Origin: JAHEIJ01 sp040235565 | GTDB lineage: Bacteria > Pseudomonadota > Gammaproteobacteria > UBA6429 > Thiohalophilaceae | Reading direction: 5' to 3' | Length of the DNA: 22,836 nucleotides | Assembly (NCBI GenBank): GCA_040235565.1 | Contig: JBECLA010000122.1 | Span: forward strand, 1-22,836 | Shown here: one piece after another, positions 15,627-22,316 of the stretch | How the letters are laid out: the number at the start of each line of letters is the position of its first letter | How positions within the stretch are numbered: the stretch's first letter is position 1 | Notes under the pieces: model-generated | What the model was told of the DNA's origin: nothing | Databases searched by the model: none | What the model saw: only the letters and a program-made list of their open reading frames with translations | Program-made: the position numbers and the translations under genes

Positions 15627-17474
15627 ATGATGCAACGTTTGGCTTTTCTTTTGTTTCTGACCGGTCTGGTTTTAATGACAAGCTGCGCTGTTGGCCCGCA
15701 ACGCGCTGCGGATAAACAGGCTGAAGCAGAAAAACAGTTTGCCCTGGGCGAATATCAGCAAGCTGCTCAGTCATTCATGAACCTGTCGCAACAGGAAGAT
15801 GAAACCCAACGACCCATACTGTTGTTACGCGCCAGCGCCGCTTTTGCCCGCGCGGATAACCTGTATCGGTCACGCCAGATTCTCAAATCCATCACCATCG
15901 ATCCCCGCAATCCGACACAAGTGTTGTTGTATCAATTGGCGGAATCGCACATTGCACTTATGGAGCGCCGTCCCGATGACGTCTTGTTGATCCTCAGTAC
16001 CACCCCGTCTTCTGCCATTGCTGCACCTTACTTAGCGGATTACTATCATGCACGTGCCGAAGCCTACACCATGCTGGGTAATCGGCTCGAAACTGCGCGG
16101 GAACTCGTACGCAGGGAACCTTATCTGAGCGACACAGCCCTGATCGAAGCCAATCAACAGGCTATCTGGCAAGCCCTGGCGATGTTATCAGAACGGGCCC
16201 TGCAACAATTGCGGACCAATCCACCCCCGGATGTATTAAGTGGCTGGATGCAGCTGGTGCAAATCACCAAGGCCTATCAACTCCATCCAACCAGCCTCAA
16301 GCAGGCGTTGATACGTTGGCAGGAAGCCTACCCGAATCATCCGGTACAACCGGCATTTTTAGCCGAACTGATGGAGCGACGTCAGGAGGACATTGTCACG
16401 CCGGATAACATCGCGCTGTTGTTACCCTTGAGTGGCAAATTTGCCACCGCCGCAGCCGCTGTACAGGATGGATTTTTAGCGGCTTATTATTCGCGTAATC
16501 CGAAAACCACCCAGACAATTCGTGTTTATGACACGGAAAGTGCCGTGGATATTTTGAGTGTGTACAAGCAAGCTGTTAACGAAGGCGCCCAGTTCATTGT
16601 TGGTCCACTGGATAAAGAGCGTATTGAAATCCTGGCCGAAAGCGAGGAACTACCCGTTCCCACGCTGGCGTTGAATTATATTGATCGCGAAGAGATACCC
16701 GCAAATCTGTACCAGTTTGGACTGTCGCCGGAAGAGGAAGCAATTCAAGTGGCTGAACGCACCTGGCTGGATGGTCATGTTAATGCTGCCGTACTGGTAC
16801 CGATCGGTCCCTGGGGAGAACGGGTTGCTACTGCATTTGAAACTCGCTGGGAAGAAATCGGTGGCAGGGTTGTGGAACAGCAGTCCTACAATGCTGCACG
16901 TAATGATTACTCAACCCCGATTCGCATGCTCCTGAATATCGATGACAGCCAGCGCCGTTATCGCAGCCTGACCAACCTGTTAAATCAGAATTTGAAATTC
17001 ACCGCACGACGCCGTAACGATATTGATTTTATCTTTCTTGCTGCTTATCCACGCCAGGCTCGCCAAATCCGACCGCAATTGAAATTTTATCATGCTACTG
17101 ATTTACCGGTTTATGCCACATCGCATGTCTTTACCGGTAATCTGAATCCGGAACGGGATCGCGATATGGACGGCCTGATGTTTGGTGACATGCCCTGGGT
17201 GTTGACCGGTAACACATCCCATCGCGGCTTGCGGGCTGAAATCGAACCTTATATCTCTCCGGCAGGCAATCGTTTACAACGACTGTATGCTCTCGGTATT
17301 GACAGCTTCAATATCATTCCAGCCTTGTCACCTCTTAAACAATACCCTTATCAACGTTATGACGGGGAAACCGGCAGTCTCAGCCTGGATCTCAAGCAAC
17401 GCCTGCACCGTCAACTCACCTGGGTACGTTTTCGCAGTGGTCGCCCGGTATCCCTTGACGAAGCGACACAATAA
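15627..17474 (+). CDS. lpoA: Penicillin-binding protein activator LpoA (LppC-type outer membrane lipoprotein)
   Basis: Outer-membrane lipoprotein that reaches through the wall and activates the class A PBP1a. From the ATG at 15627 (a second ATG follows directly) the protein has 615 residues. A lipoprotein signal peptide ends in LVLMTSC with Cys20 as the lipidated residue. The N-terminal half is helical with TPR-like repeats (FALGEYQQAAQSFMNL, LLRASAAFARADNLY). The C-terminal half, from about residue 257, is a periplasmic-binding-protein-like fold with DNIALLLPLSGKFATAAAAV, FIVGPLDKERIEIL, YQFGLSPEEEA and DIDFIFLAAYPRQARQI. The C-terminus, RYDGETGSLSLD and RQLTWVRFRSG, matches LpoA closely. 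The long Gln/Ala-rich insertion that E. coli LpoA has in the C-terminal domain is absent. It heads a plus-strand operon with yraN 6 bases downstream. The longest open frame begins at 15582 but has no signal peptide at its N-terminus. Confidence 0.93.
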   Translation: MMQRLAFLLFLTGLVLMTSCAVGPQRAADKQAEAEKQFALGEYQQAAQSFMNLSQQEDETQRPILLLRASAAFARADNLYRSRQILKSITIDPRNPTQVLLYQLAESHIALMERRPDDVLLILSTTPSSAIAAPYLADYYHARAEAYTMLGNRLETARELVRREPYLSDTALIEANQQAIWQALAMLSERALQQLRTNPPPDVLSGWMQLVQITKAYQLHPTSLKQALIRWQEAYPNHPVQPAFLAELMERRQEDIVTPDNIALLLPLSGKFATAAAAVQDGFLAAYYSRNPKTTQTIRVYDTESAVDILSVYKQAVNEGAQFIVGPLDKERIEILAESEELPVPTLALNYIDREEIPANLYQFGLSPEEEAIQVAERTWLDGHVNAAVLVPIGPWGERVATAFETRWEEIGGRVVEQQSYNAARNDYSTPIRMLLNIDDSQRRYRSLTNLLNQNLKFTARRRNDIDFIFLAAYPRQARQIRPQLKFYHATDLPVYATSHVFTGNLNPERDRDMDGLMFGDMPWVLTGNTSHRGLRAEIEPYISPAGNRLQRLYALGIDSFNIIPALSPLKQYPYQRYDGETGSLSLDLKQRLHRQLTWVRFRSGRPVSLDEATQ

Positions 17475-17480
17475 AACACG

Positions 17481-17858
17481 GTGGATAAGAAACCGAGCAG
17501 TATTCAGATTGGCAATGCCGCCGAATCACTGGCTTGTGATTATCTGCAACAAAATGGTCTGGCCTTGCTCGAAAGGAATTATCGTGCACCGTATGGTGAA
17601 CTTGATCTGATTATGCGAGACCAAAATCAAACGGTCTTTGTGGAAGTCCGTTATCGCCGTAATCATCGCTTCGGTAGCGGTGCTGATAGTGTACGCACTG
17701 CCAAACAGGACAAACTGCTGAAAACCGCCTTATACTATTTACAGCAACATCCAAAACTGGCCAAACGACCGGTACGTTTTGATGTTATTTCCATCTCGGT
17801 AATGCAGGATCAACCAGATATTGACTGGATTAAAGACGCCTTCCAGGCAGAGGGTTAA
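17481..17858 (+). CDS. yraN: YraN family protein (UPF0102, endonuclease-like fold)
   Basis: Small protein of the UPF0102 family, predicted from structure-based work to have a restriction-endonuclease-like fold. Its biochemical role is not settled. The 125 residues show the family pattern: IGNAAESLACDYLQQNG near the N-terminus, NYRAPYGELDLIM (33-45) with Glu40 and Asp42, VFVEVRYR (52-59) with Glu55, then KQDKLLKTALYYL and the C-terminal VRFDVISI and IDWIKDAF. The residue after ExV is Arg, as in the enteric proteins, rather than the Lys of a canonical ExK nuclease site. The start is GTG 6 bases after the lpoA stop with no strong ribosome site. The stop is one base from the gmhA ATG. The lpoA-yraN-gmhA/diaA order is conserved in many gammaproteobacteria. 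Confidence 0.94.
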   Translation: MDKKPSSIQIGNAAESLACDYLQQNGLALLERNYRAPYGELDLIMRDQNQTVFVEVRYRRNHRFGSGADSVRTAKQDKLLKTALYYLQQHPKLAKRPVRFDVISISVMQDQPDIDWIKDAFQAEG

Positions 17859-17859
17859 T

Positions 17860-18444
17860 ATGAGCATTCGTGATCAGGTCATACAACTTTTTAACGCCAG
17901 TATCGAGACCAAACAGACGGCACGAGAAGTGCTGGCAGATCCTATTGCCACCGCCGTTGAACGAATGACCGATGCATTTAAAACCGGTAACAAAATCCTC
18001 AGTTGCGGTAATGGTGGATCGGCAGCCGATGCACAACATTTCTCCGCCGAAATGGTTTGCCGTTTTGAACGGGAACGACCCGGTTTACCGGCTGTGGCAT
18101 TGACGACAGACACGTCTGCCTTGACCGCCATTTCCAATGATTATGACTATAACGAAGTCTTTGCCAAACAGGTGAATGCCCTGGGTCTCGCAGGTGATAT
18201 CCTGCTCGCCATCTCAACCAGCGGTAATTCCCCCAATGTAGTGCGGGCGATTGAAGCCGCGCATGATAAGGATTTAACGATAGTCGCCATGACAGGACGA
18301 GATGGCGGCAAGATCGCCGAGCTGCTGCGCGAAAATGATGTTGAAATCCGTGTCCCGGCAAACTCGACGGCCCGTATCCAGGAAGTCCATCTACTAACGC
18401 TGCATTGTCTGTGTGATCAAATTGATGAAGTTTTATTCGGTTAA
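17860..18444 (+). CDS. gmhA: Phosphoheptose isomerase GmhA (SIS domain; DiaA relative)
   Basis: SIS-domain protein predicted to isomerise sedoheptulose 7-phosphate to D-glycero-D-manno-heptose 7-phosphate, the first step towards the LPS core heptose. The 194 residues contain CGNGGSAADAQHF (49-61), STSGNS (119-124) and RIQEVHLLTLH (172-182). The residues equivalent to the E. coli GmhA metal site are all present: His60, Glu64, Gln174 and His182. E. coli DiaA, which sits at the same locus and promotes DnaA assembly, has lost the Glu, so the isomerase call is favoured, while a DiaA-like role cannot be excluded by sequence alone. The ATG at 17860 has GAGG 6 bases upstream. An in-frame ATG-less extension to 17821 overlaps yraN and is not conserved. 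Confidence 0.92.
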   Translation: MSIRDQVIQLFNASIETKQTAREVLADPIATAVERMTDAFKTGNKILSCGNGGSAADAQHFSAEMVCRFERERPGLPAVALTTDTSALTAISNDYDYNEVFAKQVNALGLAGDILLAISTSGNSPNVVRAIEAAHDKDLTIVAMTGRDGGKIAELLRENDVEIRVPANSTARIQEVHLLTLHCLCDQIDEVLFG

Positions 18445-18450
18445 ACAACA

Positions 18451-19881
18451 TTGCCTGATGTAAGCACAAGTCCTGTCCTGCCCTCCACTGCGTTAGATGC
18501 CTTACGGCAACAACTGGGGGATGAGAATATCCTCACGGAAGAAACGGAACGGTGGAGTTACGGTTATGACAATAGTCGTCGCCAGAGCTTGCCTGATGCC
18601 GTGGTTTTTCCCCGGACACATGACGATGTCGTTAGCATAGTCAGGATCTGTAACCAGTCCCAAATTCCTCTGGTTGCACGTGGCCGTGGCACGGGTACCA
18701 CCGGTGCTACCGTGCCATTAACTGGTGGTTTGGTCCTGTCCACCGAACGCATGACCAAGATCATCCGCCTGGATCCTGCCAACCGCATGATGATCGTTCA
18801 ACCCGGCGTACTCAACCAGACCGTGCAGGAACTGGCTGCTGAAAAAGGTTTCTTCTGGCCCCCCGATCCCACCAGCGCTGCCTACTGTACGATTGGTGGC
18901 AATCTTGCGTATAACTCGGCGGGGCCCCGCGCGGTGAAGTACGGTACCCCAAGAGAAAACGTGTTTGGGTTGCGTGCCGTTACCGGTCATGGGGATACCA
19001 TACGCACCGGCGTGTATACCAGCAAAGGCGTAGTGGGTTATGACCTCACCCGCCTGTTAATCGGCTCGGAAGGGACTCTTGCGATCATTACCGAGGCGAC
19101 CCTGAAGTTGACACCATTGGCCGAAGGAAAACGCACGCTGCAGGCCATTTACCGGGATATCGAATCCGCCGCTGATGCGGTGAGTGCCATCATGGCCCAA
19201 CCCTTAATCCCCTGTGCTCTGGAATTTATAGACGGTCAGGCCATCGAAATGATCCGTGCCTATTCCACCGCCGAACTGCCGCACGAGGCAGGCGCCTTAT
19301 TAATGATCGAAACGGATGGCCCCCTGTCGCAACTGGATCATGCAGATCAAACCTTGCGTCGTGCGGCAAGCAATGGAGGTCTGCTGGAAATCCACAGCGC
19401 CGAGAGCCCTGAAGAAATTGCCGCATTGTGGGCAACCCGCAAGGCACTGTCACCGGCGCTGCGTAACATTGCACCGAAAAAAATCAATGAAGATGTGGTA
19501 GTCCCCGTTTCCAATATTCCGGCTTTGATTCGCGGTCTGGAACAACTGTCCCGGCAGTATGCGATACCGATCATCAATTTTGGCCATGCGGGTAATGGCA
19601 ACATTCATGTCAACCTGTTAATCGATCCTGATGATCCGCAACAAATGCAGAATGCGGCACAATGTCTGGATGCGGTTTTTTCCCTGGTGCTGAATTTAAA
19701 TGGCACGCTATCCGGAGAACACGGCGTGGGACTGGAGAAACGGGATTTCATCGATCGTGAAATCGACCCGGTCACCCTGGACTTGATGCGGCGTATCAAG
19801 CAGCAGTTCGATCCATTGGGAATATTGAATCCGGGCAAAATGTTACCGCCGGTCGAAAAAGCGGGAACAGCTAAGTTATAA
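18451..19881 (+). CDS. FAD-linked oxidase (GlcD / D-2-hydroxyacid dehydrogenase family)
   Basis: VAO/PCMH-fold flavoprotein predicted to oxidise a D-2-hydroxyacid such as glycolate, D-lactate or D-2-hydroxyglutarate. The acceptor and exact substrate cannot be read from the sequence. The 476 residues have the FAD-binding half with RGRGTGTTGATVPLTGG (77-93), PPDPTSAAYCTIGGN (137-151) and GSEGTLAIITEATLKL (205-220), and the C-terminal substrate domain with GHAGNGNIHVN (His379, His386) and SGEHGVGLEK (His424), the metal/substrate-binding pattern of the D-2-hydroxyacid subgroup. It ends in the usual FDPLGILNPGKML. The only plausible start is TTG at 18451, 6 bases after the gmhA stop and without a visible ribosome site; no ATG occurs for 100 codons. 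No glcE or glcF partner is nearby, which argues against a GlcDEF complex and for a stand-alone dehydrogenase. Confidence 0.9.
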   Translation: MPDVSTSPVLPSTALDALRQQLGDENILTEETERWSYGYDNSRRQSLPDAVVFPRTHDDVVSIVRICNQSQIPLVARGRGTGTTGATVPLTGGLVLSTERMTKIIRLDPANRMMIVQPGVLNQTVQELAAEKGFFWPPDPTSAAYCTIGGNLAYNSAGPRAVKYGTPRENVFGLRAVTGHGDTIRTGVYTSKGVVGYDLTRLLIGSEGTLAIITEATLKLTPLAEGKRTLQAIYRDIESAADAVSAIMAQPLIPCALEFIDGQAIEMIRAYSTAELPHEAGALLMIETDGPLSQLDHADQTLRRAASNGGLLEIHSAESPEEIAALWATRKALSPALRNIAPKKINEDVVVPVSNIPALIRGLEQLSRQYAIPIINFGHAGNGNIHVNLLIDPDDPQQMQNAAQCLDAVFSLVLNLNGTLSGEHGVGLEKRDFIDREIDPVTLDLMRRIKQQFDPLGILNPGKMLPPVEKAGTAKL

Positions 19882-19899
19882 AATCTGCCGGTATATCAC

Positions 19900-20400
19900 C
19901 TATACATTCAGTGCCGCCAGACTTGCCTGATAAATTTTGACGTCTTCCTCGCTATGGCATGCAGCGATAATCCGCGCAAAGCGGTTCTCGTATTCTTTCA
20001 TCACCGTTAGTGCGATGCGCGCCGCGGCATGCTTGGGATAAGCGTAGACACCGGTACTGATCGCCGGGAAAGCAATGCTCTCGAGATCATTTTGCAAAGC
20101 CAGTTCGAAAGAATTGCGATAGGCCTTTTGCAGTAATTTTGCTTCGCCCTGATCACCGCCATACCAAACCGGTCCGACTGTACTGATGACATATTTGGCA
20201 GGCAGGTTAAAGCCGGGGGAAATACGTGCTTCACCTGTGGGACAGCCACCGAGGGTTTGATTGTACTGTTTTAATTCTGGTCCGGCAGCGCGATGAATCG
20301 CTCCATCCACGCCGCCACCACCAAGCAGAGAATGATTTGCCGCGTTGACTATCGCATCCACCACCAGGGTGGTGATATCGGCCTGGAGAATTTCAATCAC
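19900..20400 (-). CDS. Macrodomain protein, O-acetyl-ADP-ribose deacetylase (YmdB/MacroD type)
   Basis: MacroD-type macrodomain expected to bind ADP-ribose and remove acetyl from O-acetyl-ADP-ribose or ADP-ribose from acidic residues. The 166 residues align along their whole length with E. coli YmdB: IVNAANHSLLGGGGVDGAIHRAAG (17-40) with Asn22 and Asp32 equivalent to the catalytic Asn25 and Asp35, CPTGEARIS, VISTVGPVW and AFPAISTGVYAYP (110-122) with Tyr119. The common QGDIT near the N-terminus is QADIT here, with Asp8 kept. The start is GTG, with GGAG about 15 bases upstream, too far to be convincing. It lies 32 bases after sspB on the same strand and converges on the FAD oxidase gene with only 18 bases between the stops and no visible terminator. 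A regulatory role on RNase III, claimed for YmdB in E. coli, is not testable here. Confidence 0.92.
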   Translation of the reverse strand: MIEILQADITTLVVDAIVNAANHSLLGGGGVDGAIHRAAGPELKQYNQTLGGCPTGEARISPGFNLPAKYVISTVGPVWYGGDQGEAKLLQKAYRNSFELALQNDLESIAFPAISTGVYAYPKHAAARIALTVMKEYENRFARIIAACHSEEDVKIYQASLAALNV

Positions 20401-20432
20401 AATATAAGATTTACTCTCCGTATTCGAAACGA

Positions 20433-20816
20433 CTATTTGACCAGTTTCAGACTGGGACGACCGGGTTTGTCGGGTTCGTTATCAGGCGGGGGATTTCCGC
20501 CTTCCGACTCATTGAATACCATGCCCTGGCCATTCTCCTTGGCATAGATTGCCAGTACCGAGGTAACGGGAAAACTGACATCCATGGGTTTGCCGCCAAA
20601 ACGGGCATTAAAGGCAATATAGTCGTTTGCCATATCCAGATCGTTAACCGCGACCGGGCCAAGGTTTAATACAATCTTGCCATTTTCAACATACTGCCGC
20701 GGTACGTGGATGGCTTCATTCTCCGCGTTGACCAGTACATAGGGTGTCAATTCATTATCGACGATCCATTCATAGATGGCGCGGACGAGATAGGGCTGAC
20801 TGGGCGACATAGACAT
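20433..20816 (-). CDS. sspB: ClpXP protease specificity-enhancing factor SspB
   Basis: Adaptor that delivers ssrA-tagged polypeptides to ClpXP. The 127 residues comprise the folded domain (about 1-100) with RAIYEWIVDNELTPYVLV, GKIVLNLGPVAVNDL and ANDYIAFNARFGGKP, then a short Pro-rich acidic linker and the C-terminal GRPSLKLVK (119-127), which corresponds to the ClpX-docking tail of E. coli SspB (GRPALRVVK). The linker is much shorter than in E. coli, where the protein is 165 residues. The ATG at 20816 is 26 bases after sspA, and a second Met is at residue 3. The ribosome site is weak (GGGAG about 17 bases upstream). It is transcribed with sspA. Confidence 0.95.
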   Translation of the reverse strand: MSMSPSQPYLVRAIYEWIVDNELTPYVLVNAENEAIHVPRQYVENGKIVLNLGPVAVNDLDMANDYIAFNARFGGKPMDVSFPVTSVLAIYAKENGQGMVFNESEGGNPPPDNEPDKPGRPSLKLVK

Positions 20817-20842
20817 GCTGGTTCTGGCTTTCGCTCCCGGTG

Positions 20843-21466
20843 TTAGTCTTTCATCTCCCGTTCGCCTTCCGTCAGGCTTTGTTTGAAAGACTCCCGATCA
20901 AACATCCGTTCAGCATAGTTTATGAGCGGTTTCGCCGAGGGCGGCAACTCAACCCCGTAGTACGGCAAGCGCCACAGTAATGGCGCAATCGCACAATCCA
21001 TCAGGGAAAATTCATCACTCATGAAAAACGGCTTTTGCTCGAAGATGGGTGAGACACTGGTCAGGCTATCACGCAATTCCTTGCGCACCGTGTCACTGGC
21101 TTTGGTTTTGTCTCTCAACTGTTTGGCGAGTGAATACCAGTCACGCTCGATCCGATACAACATTAGACGCAACTGGGCGCGTGACACAGGATCAACCGGC
21201 ATCAGCGGTGGATGGGGAAAACGTTCGTCCAGATATTCCATGATGACATTGGATTCATACAAAACCAGTTCTCTATCCACCAGGGTGGGGACTTCATTGT
21301 AGGGATTGAGATCCTTGAGGTCATCCGGCGTGTCTTTCAGATTTACGTTTTGTAATTCGTAATTAATTCCCTTTTCTGCTAATACGATACGAACCCGGTG
21401 GCAATAAGGACAGGTATCACCGGAAAACAGTGTCATCGCTAAACGTCGATTGGCAAGCTGCGCCAT
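20843..21466 (-). CDS. sspA: Stringent starvation protein A (SspA)
   Basis: GST-fold protein that in E. coli binds RNA polymerase and supports stationary-phase and acid-stress expression. From the ATG at 21466, chosen because GGAG lies 7 bases upstream and the N-terminus then matches E. coli SspA, it is 207 residues. The thioredoxin-like part includes MTLFSG, RVRIVLAEKG, LNPYNEVPTLVDREL and YESNVIMEYLDERFPHPPLMPV, followed by the helical domain with RIERDWYSL, SDEFSLMDCAIAPLLWRLP and the final LTEGEREMKD. Oddity: the position of TDIYSH in E. coli is TCPYCH here, with Cys19 and Cys22 forming a glutaredoxin-like CPYC. The open frame extends upstream to 21499 into the hairpin region, but that is unlikely to be translated. 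Confidence 0.95.
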   Translation of the reverse strand: MAQLANRRLAMTLFSGDTCPYCHRVRIVLAEKGINYELQNVNLKDTPDDLKDLNPYNEVPTLVDRELVLYESNVIMEYLDERFPHPPLMPVDPVSRAQLRLMLYRIERDWYSLAKQLRDKTKASDTVRKELRDSLTSVSPIFEQKPFFMSDEFSLMDCAIAPLLWRLPYYGVELPPSAKPLINYAERMFDRESFKQSLTEGEREMKD

Positions 21467-21491
21467 GATCTTACTCCGTGGATAAAGCTTT

Positions 21492-21526
21492 ACAGACAAA
21501 CAAGGGGGATGCAGGCATCCCCCTTG
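21492..21526 (-). terminator. Perfect 11-bp hairpin between petC and sspA, probable terminator
   Basis: CAAGGGGGATG (21501-21511) and CATCCCCCTTG (21516-21526) are perfect reverse complements around a 4-base loop. On the minus strand the stem is followed by TTTGTCTGT, a broken T run, about 50 bases after the petC stop. It is best read as a rho-independent terminator or partial terminator for the bc1 operon. Because the sspA ATG is only 35 bases beyond, it may act as an attenuator with some read-through. On the plus strand no T run follows. Confidence 0.65.
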
Positions 21527-21575
21527 ATATTGACAATTCTAAGCGTGTCGAATTTCTGTCATTAACATGGACCGC

Positions 21576-22316
21576 TTAGTGCACGTCTTTCCAGAATTCC
21601 TTCTTCATGGCATAGGAGACAACAAACAGCAATGCCAGGAACAACAACACCCACACGCCAATGTAATAACGACTCAGCTTGGCGGGTTCACCCATGTAGA
21701 CCATGAAATTCACCAGGTCGCGTACCGCATTATCATATTCGGCTTCACTTAATTTACCCGGCTGTACCATCTCATACTTAACAATATGCTTGGTTTCGTT
21801 GCCTTCATGGTCTGTTGAGATTTCATACACCGGTTTTTTCAGACCTTCGAGTTCCCATAACACATGCGGCATACCAACATCCTTGAAAGTCGCATTATTG
21901 ACGCCCCAGGGTCGCGAAGGATCCAGATAAAAGGTCCGCAAATAAGTGTATAACCAGTCAGCGCCACGGGACCGCGCCACCACGGTAAGATCCGGAATCT
22001 TGGTACCAAACCATTTTTTGGCCTCACTCGCCGGCATGGCAACCGTCATGGTATCCCCCACCTTGTCGGCGGTAAACATAAGGTTCTGTCTCACCTGCTC
22101 ATCAGTCAAACCCAGGTCCTTACCCATGCGGTTGTAACGCATGTAAGCAGCGGAATGACAGCTCAGGCAATAATTGACGAACAGTTTCGCCCCGTTCTGC
22201 AAAGAAGCCTGGTTATGTAAATCCACATCAGCTTTGTCGAGATGGACACCACCACCGGATGCAAAACCCAGGGCCGGTATCAATGTAATCAAGAGTGCAG
22301 TAATAAGTTTCTTCAT
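21576..22316 (-). CDS. petC: Ubiquinol-cytochrome c reductase, cytochrome c1
   Basis: Haem c subunit of the bc1 complex, carrying electrons from the Rieske protein to soluble cytochrome c on the periplasmic side. The 246 residues begin with a signal peptide (about 1-19, cleavage near GFAS), followed by the haem-binding CLSCH (50-54). The likely axial Met is Met149 in DVGMPHVLW. Other matching parts are NRMGKDLGL, VAMPASEAKKWFG and PDLTVVARSRGADWLYTYLR. A C-terminal membrane helix (about 217-238) is followed by basic residues that would lie in the cytoplasm. The ATG overlaps the petB stop as ATGA and has GAGAGG 8 bases upstream. It is the last gene of the expected petA-petB-petC operon. Confidence 0.96.
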   Translation of the reverse strand: MKKLITALLITLIPALGFASGGGVHLDKADVDLHNQASLQNGAKLFVNYCLSCHSAAYMRYNRMGKDLGLTDEQVRQNLMFTADKVGDTMTVAMPASEAKKWFGTKIPDLTVVARSRGADWLYTYLRTFYLDPSRPWGVNNATFKDVGMPHVLWELEGLKKPVYEISTDHEGNETKHIVKYEMVQPGKLSEAEYDNAVRDLVNFMVYMGEPAKLSRYYIGVWVLLFLALLFVVSYAMKKEFWKDVH

